Source: JALZMG01 sp963844175 (GTDB lineage Bacteria > Actinomycetota > Acidimicrobiia > Acidimicrobiales > Ilumatobacteraceae). From it: 64,000 nt of DNA. Below, piece by piece: positions 1 to 8,847 of the stretch. A program made the position numbers and the translations under genes. The stretch lies in NCBI GenBank assembly GCA_963844175.1, contig CAWJNE010000009.1, forward strand, positions 1 through 64,000, in the 5' to 3' direction. The stretch's first letter is position 1. The number at the start of each line of letters is the position of its first letter. The notes under the pieces are model-generated. The model was not told the origin of the DNA and did no database searches. It was given only the letters and a program-made list of their open reading frames with translations.

Positions 1-72
1 GTCGCCGCGCTCGATCTCGTCCGTACGGAGACCGCAACGGACTTCGACGCCATCGGCCCGGGCGATCTGTAG
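1..72 (+). CDS. 3' end of an unidentified gene (partial)
   Basis: The window opens in an open frame of 24 codons that ends at a TAG (70-72). The visible tail ends in ...AIGPGDL. Nothing in it identifies a family, so it is recorded only as the C-terminus of a gene lying mostly to the left of the window. The next gene starts about 100 bases downstream on the same strand. Confidence 0.35.
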   Translation, partial: VAALDLVRTETATDFDAIGPGDL

Positions 73-175
73 AGCGGCCGTGCTCAGATGGCAACGGATG
101 CCGGCGCGACGCAGTCGGTTTCTGACGGTCCGCTCCCGAGTACGTTTGACGGATCACGCTTCCGGAGATCGCGCG

Positions 176-1562
176 ATGACCGACGCATCCGCACCGGCGG
201 AAGCGACGCCTGATCCATTGGCCATTTTGCGGAGCAGGAGCTTTCTCGCGGTGTTGGTGCTCGCGGCGGTCATCGGCGTCGTCGTCTCGTTCGTCTCGTG
301 GGCGTTCCTCGAGCTCGTGCACTACACCCAGCAGGGGCTGTTCACGGACCTGCCGGAAGGCTTCGGGTGGGTCTCCATTCCCTGGTGGTGGTACGTGGTG
401 GTGCTCGGTGTCGCCGGCTTGCCGGTGGCGTTCGCGATCGACCGTCTGCCGGGGGCGGGAGGACACGTGCCGGCCCACGGCCTGCAGATGGGCGGCAACC
501 AGCCCAGCGTCGTGGCGGGCGTGCTACTTGGCAGGTTGGGCCAGCATCGGCTTCGGGGTCGTACTCGGCCCCGAAGCGCCCCTCATCACGGTCGGTGCCG
601 GGCTGGCGATGTACACGGTGGCCCTTGTCCGGCGCGATGCACCGCCGCAGCTCGCGACCGTACTTGCCGCCGCCGGCAGCCTCGCTGCCATCTCGGTCAT
701 CTTCGGCTCGCCGATCGTGTCCGCCGTGATCATCGTCGAGGCCGCCGGGCTCGGCGGGTCGACGCTCCCGTTGATCGTGGTGCCCGGTCTCGTCGCTGGC
801 GGCGTCGGTTCGCTCTTGTTCGTCGGCATGTCGCACTGGAGTGGGCTGAGCACCGCGGCCTACTCGCTGGTATCGCTCGAGCTGCCACGGTTCTCCGGCG
901 TCACCTGGGAGGAGATCGGCTGGGCGCTCGCCTTGGGGGTCGCTGGCGCGCTCATCACGTTCTGCATCATGAGCCTGGGGGTCCGGGTGTCCCGGGTCGT
1001 GACGTCGACACCGTTCGTCCTCATCCCGGTGTCGGGACTGGTCGTTGCGGCGGCGGCGATCCTTTTCGAGCGGTCGACTGACCACGGCGCCGACCAGGTG
1101 CTGTTCTCCGGGCAGGACGCCCTCCCCGGACTGGTGTCTGGCGCCGGCACCTGGTCGGTGGGAGCCCTGCTCATGCTCATCGTCTGCAAGGGTCTGGCAT
1201 GGGGCGTGTCGCTGGGCAGCTTCCGCGGCGGGCCAACGTTCCCTGCGATCTACCTCGGTGCTGCGGGCGGGATCGCCGCCTCCCACCTCCCCGGCCTCTC
1301 CTTGAGCGCCGGCATTGCGGTTGGCATCGGCGTGATGGTCGTGGCCGTGCTGAAGCTGCCGCTGTCGGCGATCGTCATCGCCACCGCGCTGACGGCCTCC
1401 GCTGGTCTAGCAGTGGGCCCGCTGATCATTCTCGGTGTCGTCGCCGCATACCTCACCACACTGGCGCTGCAGGGCCGGCTCGGCCCTCCGGGATCGGTGT
1501 TCGGAAGGGCCGCGGCGGAGACCCCGCCCCCCGGTGCGCTCGACGGCCGGCGAGGTCCCTGA
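176..1562 (+). pseudogene. ClC-family chloride channel/transporter, split by a single-base frameshift
   Basis: An ATG at 176 follows a GGAG at 164-167. The first ~117 codons carry two N-terminal membrane helices. The frame then breaks near 528-529, where one extra T (in GTGCTACTTGGCAGG) moves the reading to another frame, which continues to a TGA at 1560-1562. Removing that T restores a continuous ClC protein of about 460 residues. Filter regions are recognisable: a PGAGGHVP segment where ClC has GSGIP, the GPEAP motif with the gating glutamate, and a GSFRGGPTFP segment for GxFxP. The family moves chloride or exchanges chloride for protons across the membrane. Both halves are well conserved, so a recent mutation or a sequencing indel is likely. 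The family call is secure; loss of function is not. Confidence 0.8.
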
Positions 1563-1592
1563 ACAGGACGCTGTGGACCATCGTCGGACTGG

Positions 1593-2657
1593 TCAGTGGG
1601 ATCTGACGTCAACGTCCGCTGGGAAGACGGCTGATGAGGGCCTCGTGGTCACGATTCGTTCCGTCGTCCCTGCTGCGGATGAGGCGAGCAGTGCTCGAAG
1701 CTCACCGACCGCGGCGATCGCGCTCTCGTCGTCGTCAGCGCACGGGATCACATTGAAGGTTGAGCAACCGGCCTCGATGTAGGGGCGCAGGAACTCGGCG
1801 ACGTCTTCGGGCGTCCCGTGCGGCGAGTGGCGTTCAAACGGCTCGAAGGGCATCTGATAGAAGCGCTGCATCTGGCTGGCCAGTAGCTCGCGGGCAGCTT
1901 CACGTGTCGTGGCGAAGCCGCACCAGACGTTGAGCGCATGTTCGAGCCGACTTGCGTTCCTTCCGGCCTGCTCCGCCTCCCGAGTGATGTGATCCCGCAC
2001 CTCGGCGTACCGGCGTGGGGAAACCCAAATCCCGAGCCAGCCGTCGCCGAGCCTCGCGGCACGGCTGACCGCCGCATCCGATCGCCCTCCCACGATAAGA
2101 GGTATCGACGGTGATGGCGCTGGCAGGATCAGGGCGTCGTCGACCACGAAGAACTCACCTTCAAAGGTGACTGGCGTGCCGTGGGCCAGGCTTCGCAGGA
2201 TCTGCAGGCATTCGTCCATCCGGCGTCCACGGGTCTTCGGGTTGACGCCGCAAATCTCGATCTCGTGGGGATCCTCGCCGCCGAGCCCGACACCGAACGT
2301 GAGGCGACCAGGCGCGAGCTGGGCGATCGTGGCGAGCTGGCGGGCCACCGGGACCGGGTGGCGCAACGGAAGCAAGTACAGCCCGACATACACGGGCAGC
2401 TCAGCCTGAACTGCAAGCAATGAGCTGGCGCTGATGAGACCGTCCGATCCCGCTCCGACGAAGAAGCTGACGTGATCGCCGACGCACAGGTGGTCGACAC
2501 CCGCGTCGGCGACCTGACCGAGCGTCGCTCGCAGCCGCTCCGCATCGCCGTGGGCCAGTTGTAGCGCGTCAGGGAAGAGCCCGACACGAACACTTGTGCG
2601 CGATGAGGTATTCGCCGGCACGGGTTGATTGAGCTCGGGCGAGCCGGTGTCACCCAT
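1593..2657 (-). CDS. LLM-class (luciferase-like) F420-dependent oxidoreductase
   Basis: This 354-residue protein has the bacterial-luciferase TIM-barrel pattern: an N-terminal strand near RVGLFPDALQ, a GDHVSFF segment, the LAPGRLTFGVGLGG block, and the PLIVGGRSDAAVSRAARLGDGWLG region seen in F420-using members. Such enzymes transfer hydride to or from coenzyme F420 or FMN; the substrate cannot be told. Its ATG overlaps the stop of the upstream methyltransferase by 8 bases (ATGGGTGA), so the two are probably translated together, with the hydrolase-LuxR gene at 4446 as a possible third member. It resembles the two other luciferase-like genes at 15.7 and 17.9 kb only at family level. Confidence 0.88.
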   Translation of the reverse strand: MGDTGSPELNQPVPANTSSRTSVRVGLFPDALQLAHGDAERLRATLGQVADAGVDHLCVGDHVSFFVGAGSDGLISASSLLAVQAELPVYVGLYLLPLRHPVPVARQLATIAQLAPGRLTFGVGLGGEDPHEIEICGVNPKTRGRRMDECLQILRSLAHGTPVTFEGEFFVVDDALILPAPSPSIPLIVGGRSDAAVSRAARLGDGWLGIWVSPRRYAEVRDHITREAEQAGRNASRLEHALNVWCGFATTREAARELLASQMQRFYQMPFEPFERHSPHGTPEDVAEFLRPYIEAGCSTFNVIPCADDDESAIAAVGELRALLASSAAGTTERIVTTRPSSAVFPADVDVRSH

Positions 2658-3366
2658 TGCTGGTCCCGATCTGCGCTCGTCCGGCGACGAGCGGTCGTAC
2701 GATCGGCGGCATTGCAGGCCACGACTCCGCGCGTACGTCGTCGAGCGTCATTCCGCCGGTCACCATCAGCTCTGTGATCGCGCGGTTGCAGCGACAGCCT
2801 CTTGCGAAGCGACGCCACGGCTCGGCGAGGCGGTCCTGCCAGGAGGCGAGCCTCGGCGATTCTGAGCGGACGTGCTCCAAGAACAGGAGCTGACCATCGG
2901 GCCGCAACACCCGCACGATCTCCTGAAGGGCGACGTCGGGGGCGTCGACGGTGCACAACACGAACGTCGAGACGACCGTGTCAACCGATCGGTCGGCGAA
3001 CGGCAGCCGCTCTGCCGGCGCATCGACGAGCCGTGCGCGCCGGCTGGTAGCGCTCAGGCGCTTCTGGAGCCGGGAACGCATTGGAAGGTCCGGTTCGACG
3101 AGGACCAGCTCGTCGAGCTCATCGGGGTAGTGCGGCAGGTTGAGACCCGTGCCACTACCTATTTCCACCGTGAGTCCACGCGCCTTGCCGAGGACCTCGT
3201 GTCGGAGAGCGCGCACTCCCGCCCGCTCGCCGACCCACAAGAACGGGTCGTAGAGGACCGCAAACGCACGAGCCCAGATGGCAGGCTCCTCTGAGGGCGT
3301 GGTGTGCGTGATGTTCTTCACGACGGCGATCATGCGGACAGCGCGGCCGCTGCGCATCCCTTGCAT
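2650..3366 (-). CDS. class I SAM-dependent methyltransferase
   Basis: The protein is up to 238 residues and has the Rossmann methyltransferase pattern: glycine-rich motif I EIGSGTGLNLP (about 68-78), an acidic end of strand 2 (LVEPD), a PFADRSVDTVVSTFVL motif and the VLRPDGQLLFLEHVRS strand near 155-170. It is most like the small UbiE/Methyltransf_11 proteins that act on small molecules or lipids; the substrate is unknown. Several in-frame ATGs lie in the first 12 residues (MQGM, MRSG, MIAVVKN), none with a good Shine-Dalgarno, so the start is uncertain. It lies 39 bases downstream of the hydrolase-LuxR gene and overlaps the next gene by 8 bases. Confidence 0.85.
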   Translation of the reverse strand: MQGMRSGRAVRMIAVVKNITHTTPSEEPAIWARAFAVLYDPFLWVGERAGVRALRHEVLGKARGLTVEIGSGTGLNLPHYPDELDELVLVEPDLPMRSRLQKRLSATSRRARLVDAPAERLPFADRSVDTVVSTFVLCTVDAPDVALQEIVRVLRPDGQLLFLEHVRSESPRLASWQDRLAEPWRRFARGCRCNRAITELMVTGGMTLDDVRAESWPAMPPIVRPLVAGRAQIGTSNG

Positions 3367-3405
3367 GGGCCATCCGATCAGGATGGCCCGTTCCGGTGAT
3401 GGACC

Positions 3406-4446
3406 TCAGAGCAGGCCGAGCCGCCCGGCCTCGGCGACCGCCGCCGTACGGGTACCACGCCCGAGCTTGTGGCGGATGTTCGCGACGTGGCGATGGACAG
3501 TGTGCTGGCTCACGACCAGCTGTTCGGCGATCTCCCGGTCGCTCAACCCGTTAGCGATCAACCCCAATACCTCGCGTTCTCGACCGGAGAGCAGCCGCAC
3601 CGCAGGGTCGGCGCCCAGGCGCGCCGTAGGTTCGGGCGCGAGAACCGAACGCAACGCCCGCGCCACCGACTGCGAATCCCCTGCCCATGGAAAGTGAGCG
3701 CTCCCGTCGAGCGGGATCAGCGCCGCCATCGGGATTCCCGCTGCGAGTTGGCGGCCGAGCTGATAGGGAACTGCGCGGTCGCCGCGGCGGTGTACAACCA
3801 GCGTCGGCGCACGTACTTGGCCCAACTCGGATCGAACATCGTTGCGGTAGATGCGCTCGAGCAACATCGCCGCGGTGTCCGGGCTCGCCGCGGCGCGCTG
3901 GAAGCGCGCCAGTCGCTCCTGATCAACACCGTTGGACTCACCCAGGAAGATGTCGGCCAACAATCTCGATCCCAACCCCCAATGGGAACGCACCGTCCCG
4001 ACGATCGCTTCGCTCACCGCGGGCGACGTGATGGCGAATCCATCGGCGTACGCGCCGTAGAGCAGGAGCCGATCCACACGCTCAGGGAACCGAGCAGCAA
4101 ACGCGACTGCCGCACAGCCGCCGGATGAGCCGCCAACCAAGGCAACCTTCTGCAGTGCCAGTTCGTCGAGCACCGCACCCAGCAACGCAACCTCAGCGTC
4201 CAGTGTGAGATCCCCGACGCGCACCTCGCGATCGGACATCCCGACTCCGAGGCGGTCATAGCGCAACAACGTGTAACCCTCGCCAACGGACTCCCAGAAC
4301 CCCCGGAATGCCCGATCGGCCCAGTCGAACTCCAGGTGACTCACCCACCATGCCGGGGCAACGAGCGGCGGCCCATCGCCAGTCACGGAGTACGCGACAC
4401 GACGACCAGCAAACTCCAAGAACCGGATCTCCGGCGCCCGACTCAT
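3406..4446 (-). CDS. alpha/beta-hydrolase fused to a C-terminal LuxR-type HTH (transcriptional regulator)
   Basis: The 346-residue protein has two domains. Residues ~1-270 form an alpha/beta hydrolase: a nucleophile elbow GGSSGG with Ser108, an acidic residue in HRRGDRAVP (about 228) and a histidine in GSAHFPW (about 258), so the triad looks intact. Residues ~283-346 are a LuxR/NarL helix-turn-helix (LLSGREREVLGLIANGLSD... and QHTVHRHVANIRHKLG). A plausible reading is a regulator that senses or hydrolyses a small ester-like ligand; that is inference. The start chosen is ATG 4446 (MSRAPEIRFLEF), because upstream in-frame sequence is low-quality and overlaps the divergent gene at 4556. It probably leads the methyltransferase and F420-oxidoreductase genes. 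Confidence 0.85.
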   Translation of the reverse strand: MSRAPEIRFLEFAGRRVAYSVTGDGPPLVAPAWWVSHLEFDWADRAFRGFWESVGEGYTLLRYDRLGVGMSDREVRVGDLTLDAEVALLGAVLDELALQKVALVGGSSGGCAAVAFAARFPERVDRLLLYGAYADGFAITSPAVSEAIVGTVRSHWGLGSRLLADIFLGESNGVDQERLARFQRAAASPDTAAMLLERIYRNDVRSELGQVRAPTLVVHRRGDRAVPYQLGRQLAAGIPMAALIPLDGSAHFPWAGDSQSVARALRSVLAPEPTARLGADPAVRLLSGREREVLGLIANGLSDREIAEQLVVSQHTVHRHVANIRHKLGRGTRTAAVAEAGRLGLL

Positions 4447-4555
4447 CGACGCAACAGTAGGACGGCCGCGAGCGCACCCACGAAGAACAAGCACGTCGTC
4501 GCCGATCCGGCTTCGCCGCTGATCGAGCGTCAGCGGCGGCGGTACGGTCGGTCGG

Positions 4556-5710
4556 GTGGAGTGGGTGGAGGTCGCTCGGTCTCTGCAGCCGTTGATCCGG
4601 GAGCATGCAGACCGCGGCGAGTACGAGCGATCCCCGCCGGCGGCGGTGGTCGGACCGATGGCCGAGGCGGGTCTGTTCCGACTCGGCAATCCTGCGGTGT
4701 ACGGCGGTGGTGAAGCCGATCCGTTGACGATCATCGAGGTCATCGAGGCAGTCGCGGAAGCCGACGGGTCCGTTGCCTGGACGCTCATGGTCGGCCTCGA
4801 GGCGGGCTTGCTGATCGCGGCGTTGGACCCGGCCGCCGCAACGGCCCTCACCACTGAACAACCAAACCTGGTGATGTGCGGCTCATTCGCGCCGGGCGGG
4901 CACGCCAGGCCGACTGAAAGCGGGCTCGCCGTCAGCGGTCGCTGGCCCTTCGCCAGCGGCTGTGCAATCGCCGACTACTTCTGTGGCAGCTGTGTCGTGG
5001 TCGACGCTGACGGGATCACGCAACGGACCTCAGAAGGCGTACCTCTCGTCCGCCAAGTGGTGGTGCCGCGTGCGGACTACCGGATCGTCGAGACGTGGAC
5101 CGCTGCCGGGCTGACGGCCACCGGGTCACACGACGTCGTCATCGCGAACGCGCACGTTGCGAGCGACCGGGTCATCGACATCTTCGGCGTCGGGATGCGC
5201 GTCGATGCTGCCCCGTACCGACTCCCTCTGCCTGCCCGTCTTTCGCTTAGCAAGGTCGGTGTCGCGACGGGCATCGCACGCAACGCGCTGAATCTGTTCA
5301 CCGCGATCGCTGCGGAGAAGACACCGGTGGGATCGAAGACATCGCTGCGGCATTTGCCCGGGCCCCAGCTCGCCCTCGCCGACGCCGAGGCGCGACTCCG
5401 CAGTGGACGCGCCTTTGCCATCGCCATGGTCAGCACCGTTTGGGAAGCGATCCTTCACGGCCGCGACATTTCGTCGCGCGATCTGACTCTGCTCCGGCTG
5501 GCCTGCGCCTCATGCTGCCGGGACGCCGTCACCGCCGTCGACCTCGTCGCCGCCCAGGTCGGCATGACCGCCAGCACGGGGCCTCGCGCCTTCGCCAGAG
5601 CAATTCGGGACGTTCGCGTCGTCCCACAACACTTCTGGGTCGCACCGGCGGCCATCGCCGACGCCGGACGCGTTCTCCTCGGCCTGGACCCACTCACTCC
5701 CGCTCCCTGA
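4556..5710 (+). CDS. acyl-CoA dehydrogenase-like flavin monooxygenase
   Basis: This 384-residue protein starts at GTG 4556. It has an N-terminal helical domain (LREHADRGEYERSPP, GLFRLGNPAVYGG), a segment EAVAEADGSVAWTLMVG, a central beta domain (SGRWPFASGCAIADYF; TWTAAGLTATGSHDV) and a C-terminal four-helix region. That layout matches the group D flavin monooxygenases related to acyl-CoA dehydrogenases (p-hydroxyphenylacetate or HsaA-type hydroxylases), which use reduced flavin from a separate reductase. No reductase gene is adjacent, so the partner and substrate are unknown. It is divergent from the hydrolase-LuxR gene across about 110 bases, so control by that regulator is possible. Confidence 0.8.
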   Translation: MEWVEVARSLQPLIREHADRGEYERSPPAAVVGPMAEAGLFRLGNPAVYGGGEADPLTIIEVIEAVAEADGSVAWTLMVGLEAGLLIAALDPAAATALTTEQPNLVMCGSFAPGGHARPTESGLAVSGRWPFASGCAIADYFCGSCVVVDADGITQRTSEGVPLVRQVVVPRADYRIVETWTAAGLTATGSHDVVIANAHVASDRVIDIFGVGMRVDAAPYRLPLPARLSLSKVGVATGIARNALNLFTAIAAEKTPVGSKTSLRHLPGPQLALADAEARLRSGRAFAIAMVSTVWEAILHGRDISSRDLTLLRLACASCCRDAVTAVDLVAAQVGMTASTGPRAFARAIRDVRVVPQHFWVAPAAIADAGRVLLGLDPLTPAP

Positions 5711-5823
5711 CGGCACCACGACGACCGGGGGCTGCCATCCGGCCTGAACCGAGCGGCCGTGAGCGTCCGCTCGGCGCGTTGTGTATGCCGCCGAGACACG
5801 CCCACCCTCGGGCACCATGCGGC

Positions 5824-5901
5824 GTGGGCGACCGGCCGTCGTTCGCTCACTGGCACCAGCTCAAGCTCGAGCTCTACGGCGGCGACGTCCTCACCTGGCT
5901 G
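5824..5901 (+). other. protein-like fragment of unknown origin in the 5711-5965 gap
   Basis: The 255-base gap between the monooxygenase and the anti-sigma gene has no convincing gene. One frame here reads F-x2-W-x3-K-L-E-L-Y-G-G-D-V-L-T-W-L (5842-5901), which is unusually protein-like and resembles a stretch near 27333-27395. It may be a decayed copy of the same unknown gene. Support is weak. Confidence 0.2.
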
Positions 5902-5965
5902 GCGACCAGCCGCACAACGGCGGTCAGCTCGACTACGAACGCGCCGATCGTGGTACAGGGTCGAT

Positions 5966-6394
5966 GTGGATCTGGGTGAGTGGCAGCCGGAGGACGGTCT
6001 CGGGAGCTTGGACGGCCATCTGCTTCGGCTTCGCCTCCGGTTGGAGCGCGATGCGTCGGCCTCCGGTCGCGCCCGGCGCGCCGTTGCTGACTGGTTGTCG
6101 TCGGCGGAGTGCTCGGACGATGTGGTGGAGGAAATGGCGCTGGTCACCTCTGAGCTCGTGACGAATGCCGTGATCCACGCTGCTTCAGCCCCCCATCTCA
6201 TCGTCGGCCTGCATGAGGGACGGCTGGTGCTCGAGGTGCACGACAACACCCGCGATGCGCCGGTTGTTCGCACCGGTGACGACGGCCGACGGGCCGGTGG
6301 GTATGGCCTCCGGTTGGTCGAGGCGTTGACACATCGGTGGGGCTGGGAATCGACCGCGACCGGCAAACGAGTCTGGGTCGAGAAACGGGTCTGA
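5966..6394 (+). CDS. RsbW-like anti-sigma factor, HATPase_c_2 serine kinase domain
   Basis: The domain runs over about 142 residues from a GTG at 5966, preceded by AGGG. It carries the GHKL kinase signs: N-box-like EEMALVTSELVTNAVIHA, then LVLEVHDNT (DxxxG-like region) and GGYGLRLVEALTHRWGW. Stand-alone proteins of this type bind ATP and either sequester a sigma factor or phosphorylate a STAS antagonist. The next gene (6409-6759, opposite strand, 14 bases away) encodes a STAS protein, so the two are likely partners even though transcribed towards each other. No sigma factor gene is present in the window. Confidence 0.8.
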   Translation: MDLGEWQPEDGLGSLDGHLLRLRLRLERDASASGRARRAVADWLSSAECSDDVVEEMALVTSELVTNAVIHAASAPHLIVGLHEGRLVLEVHDNTRDAPVVRTGDDGRRAGGYGLRLVEALTHRWGWESTATGKRVWVEKRV

Positions 6395-6408
6395 GCCCGC
6401 GTCGGTGC

Positions 6409-6759
6409 TCAGTCACCCGCCGACGACGCTGTGGTCCTCTGCACCTCGAGCACGTCCGCGACACCGCTGAGCTCGAACACCCGGTCCAACTGCGCGGAGG
6501 GGTTGCGCACGATGAGCCGCCGCCCCGCGGCGCCGAGTCGACGGTGTGCCGTGACCAGCACGATGAGTCCGGTCGAGTCGAGGAAGTGCACCTCGGTGAC
6601 ATCGAGCGTGACCTCGCCCGTGCTCGCGTCGATGACGGCTTCCAATCGAGCGCCCAGTTCAGGAGCGGTGGCCATGTCGACCTCGCCAGCGATGTCGAGC
6701 GTCGTACCGCCATTGGCGTGAACGATGGCGACGCGGAACGCTGGGGCTGGATCTGCCAC
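6409..6759 (-). CDS. STAS-domain anti-anti-sigma factor
   Basis: A 116-residue single STAS domain. It starts with an amino-terminal strand (FRVAIVHANGG), the LDIAGEVDMATAPEL segment, and the conserved phosphorylation motif F-L-D-S-T-G-L with the expected target serine at about residue 62. Proteins of this type bind the kinase/anti-sigma partner when unphosphorylated and free its sigma factor. The gene is convergent with the RsbW-like gene at 5966-6394. The ATG at 6759 is the first reasonable start. Confidence 0.87.
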   Translation of the reverse strand: MADPAPAFRVAIVHANGGTTLDIAGEVDMATAPELGARLEAVIDASTGEVTLDVTEVHFLDSTGLIVLVTAHRRLGAAGRRLIVRNPSAQLDRVFELSGVADVLEVQRTTASSAGD

Positions 6760-6898
6760 GTGTGCCTCCGGGGTCTGGAGAGGTGGGTGACTGGTTCAGT
6801 CGATGGCGAGAATGTACGCCGTCGGAGGATGACGGCATGTCCCCCGATCAGGGTTACGTCACCTCGCTGACCAGCGCAAGCGCTGGGATGATGATCCG

Positions 6899-7315
6899 GT
6901 GGATGCGGACCTGGTGGGCGCCATCGCCGACGGATACGAACGCTGGGCCGCGACCGGCGACGACTCCGCCATCCGGGAGCTGTTCGCACCGGACGTCTAC
7001 GACAACGTCAGCCGCAAACGTGGCCTGGACATCTTCGACCTCGTCGGCGGCTGGCAGGACGCCAACTTCGCCGATCGTCGGATCGAGCACCACGCCACGA
7101 TGACCGACGGCGACCGCGTCCTCATCTGGTACAGCCAGCACGGCCGGCACGTCGGCAACGGGTTCCCTCGCCTGGCGGGGCGTCCGGTCGACGGAGTCGA
7201 CGTCGCGTGGAAGCAGGTGCACGTGTTCCGGGCCGACCACGGGAAGGTCGTTGAGCACTGGGCCGTGCGGGACGATCTCGGTCTGCTCGAACAGATCGAC
7301 CGAGCCGCCGGCTGA
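6899..7315 (+). CDS. SnoaL/NTF2-like protein
   Basis: A 138-residue protein starting at GTG 6899. The pattern is an N-terminal helix (LVGAIADGYERWAATGDDSAIRELFAPDVYDNVS), a central strand region (RIEHHATMTDGDRVLIWYSQHGRH) and a C-terminal VFRADHGKVVEHWAVRDDLGLLEQI, which fits the NTF2-like/SnoaL fold used by small-molecule cyclases, isomerases and ester hydrolases. No active-site assignment is possible from sequence alone. It stands alone, with no obvious operon partner. Confidence 0.75.
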   Translation: MDADLVGAIADGYERWAATGDDSAIRELFAPDVYDNVSRKRGLDIFDLVGGWQDANFADRRIEHHATMTDGDRVLIWYSQHGRHVGNGFPRLAGRPVDGVDVAWKQVHVFRADHGKVVEHWAVRDDLGLLEQIDRAAG

Positions 7316-7398
7316 CCGCCGATCGCGCATCCAACGGCGCCACGCGAGCGCCAACTACCTTGCGGCTCGGGCGGCGAGTGCGCCAGAAGGGGTGTCGG

Positions 7399-7509
7399 AT
7401 GGCGCAGTGTCACGATCGGGTGTGTCGGTGGAGGCGCGGGCTCGGAATCGCCGCGCTGATCGGCGCGGTAGCAACCGTCAGCTCGGCCGGAACCGCCGTT
7501 CAGGTCTGA
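7399..7509 (+). CDS. possible 36-residue membrane or signal-like peptide
   Basis: An ATG at 7399 follows a GAAGGGG stretch and opens a 36-codon frame whose middle is a single hydrophobic helix after a basic start (RRGLGIAALIGAV...). It overlaps the 3' end of the convergent cyclase gene by 10 bases. It is too short to separate from chance and is listed only because the SD, ATG and helix fit together. The rest of the 7316-7499 gap holds nothing recognisable. Confidence 0.2.
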   Translation: MAQCHDRVCRWRRGLGIAALIGAVATVSSAGTAVQV

Positions 7510-8429
7510 CCGGCGAACCACCGGACGCGCCGAGCCTCGACGGGCTCCTGCTTGCCCTTCAGCACGACCAGTTCGGGGACGCCAACCGGCTCGGTCAGCA
7601 GGCGAGCCAGCCGGTCGGTGAGCAGCACCTCGCCCCCGGCGGCGAGGGACTGCAGGCGCGACGCAGTGTTGACGACGTCCCCGACCGCCGTGAAGTCGTG
7701 CAGCGCGGTGTCCCCGATGTTGCCGATGAACGCCTCGCCGAAGTCGAGGCCGATGCCGACCACGAACTCCGGTTCACCTGATGTGCCGTAGCCGACGCGA
7801 TCCAGGAGCTCCCGGGCGTGCCCGATCATCACCTCGGCGATGTGGCGCCGGACCGGGTCATCCACGTCGCCCGACGCTGGCACCATGAACGGCGGCACGT
7901 AGAGCGCCATGACCTCGTCGCCGATCAGCTTGTCGATGACGGCCTCCGGGAACAGGACCTTCTCGGCGTGGGCGTAGAAGCGTCGCAGCTTGGCGCTCAC
8001 CTCGAGCGGGGACTGCGATTCCGACTCGGTCGTGAACCCGCGGAGATCGGCGAACAAGACGCCGACCTCCATCGTCGTCCCGCCCGGCGGCGCCAGCTCG
8101 ACACAGACGGCGCAGAGGTTCGGCTTCTTGCGCGACGGCCGGTAGCCGAGAGGTCCCACGACCCGAGCGCCGAGGCCGGCGAACGGGGCCCCGCAATAGC
8201 CGCAGCGCGGCGTGCTCGGCAGCGCCCGCAGGACTCGCTTGACCGCCCGGTTGCCGCGCTGCGACGCGAACCTCCAGTACGACTCCCAATCAGCCGGGGA
8301 CAGCGGTTCGCCGGGACGCTTGCGGGCCTGTTTGACCAGACCTTTCAACGCCTGGCGCTGCAAGAAGGTCGGCCGCCGAGGCGGAGCGCCGCGGTCGTCG
8401 CTCGTCCTGGCGTCGCGCTCCACCTGCAC
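7500..8429 (-). CDS. class III adenylate/guanylate cyclase with N-terminal CxxC-CxxC metal-binding region
   Basis: The 309-residue protein has an N-terminal helical part, then two CxxC pairs (C76/C79 and C106/C109) spaced like a zinc or Fe-S ribbon, followed by a class III cyclase domain (about 118-305). Catalytic landmarks are visible: the first metal aspartate in FADLRGFT (D128), the second in IDKLIGDEVMALY (D171) and FTAVGDVVNTASRLQ near the C-terminus. It should make cAMP or cGMP, or be a regulatory cyclase-fold protein; no membrane helix is present, so it is cytosolic. It is convergent with the SnoaL gene and preceded by a small hypothetical gene. Metal binding by the cysteines is inferred. 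Confidence 0.88.
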   Translation of the reverse strand: MQVERDARTSDDRGAPPRRPTFLQRQALKGLVKQARKRPGEPLSPADWESYWRFASQRGNRAVKRVLRALPSTPRCGYCGAPFAGLGARVVGPLGYRPSRKKPNLCAVCVELAPPGGTTMEVGVLFADLRGFTTESESQSPLEVSAKLRRFYAHAEKVLFPEAVIDKLIGDEVMALYVPPFMVPASGDVDDPVRRHIAEVMIGHARELLDRVGYGTSGEPEFVVGIGLDFGEAFIGNIGDTALHDFTAVGDVVNTASRLQSLAAGGEVLLTDRLARLLTEPVGVPELVVLKGKQEPVEARRVRWFAGQT

Positions 8430-8490
8430 AGGATGCCCGATCCGCCGGGCGCGGTCCGCTGATCGGGCGCCAACCGAACGTGGGGGTCAG

Positions 8491-8679
8491 TCAGGTCCGC
8501 AGGAGCTCGACGAGCACCAGGAGCGCGGGCTCCGGGTCCGACAGCCCGCACGACCGGCGCACCTCTCGCACCAGCCCGGCGGGTACGGGCACGCGCTCGC
8601 TGTCGACGACGAGCGTCATCCGGCCACCAGCTGTCTCGACGACGACCCGGCCGCACGTCACCTTCGACACGCTGCCCAT
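8491..8679 (-). CDS. small hypothetical protein
   Basis: A 62-residue frame starting at ATG 8679 (MGSVSKVTCGRVVVETAGG...). The sequence is strand-rich and then helical (GLVREVRRSCGLSDPEPALLVLVELL). No family is recognised. An alternative upstream start extends it into low-quality sequence containing the hairpin at 8783-8820, so the shorter form is preferred. No clear Shine-Dalgarno is seen. Confidence 0.45.
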   Translation of the reverse strand: MGSVSKVTCGRVVVETAGGRMTLVVDSERVPVPAGLVREVRRSCGLSDPEPALLVLVELLRT

Positions 8680-8782
8680 GACGAGCACAGTAGGACGGGG
8701 ATACGGACGTCCGCCGTTGGGTACGTGGCCGATGCGGGCGGACGACGTGCGGGCCCCGACGACCCCTGGGGCCGGCGCGCAA

Positions 8783-8820
8783 CGGCGTGCCGGGTTCTTC
8801 CCACCGAACCCGGCACGCCG
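8783..8820 (-). terminator. hairpin terminator downstream of the secreted-protein operon
   Basis: A perfect 15-base inverted repeat (8783-8797 and 8806-8820, loop of 8) lies 28 bases past the stop of the gene at 8848-9417. There is no long T tract, which is common for high-GC actinobacterial terminators. Confidence 0.7.
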
Positions 8821-8847
8821 TGTTGCGTCGACCAACGACGCCGATGC

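Noticed and set aside
342..1286. Long minus-strand frame opposite the ClC gene
   Set aside because: Its composition (runs of Asp, Glu, Arg and Gly) is that of an antisense shadow in GC-rich DNA, and the plus strand has clear ClC motifs.
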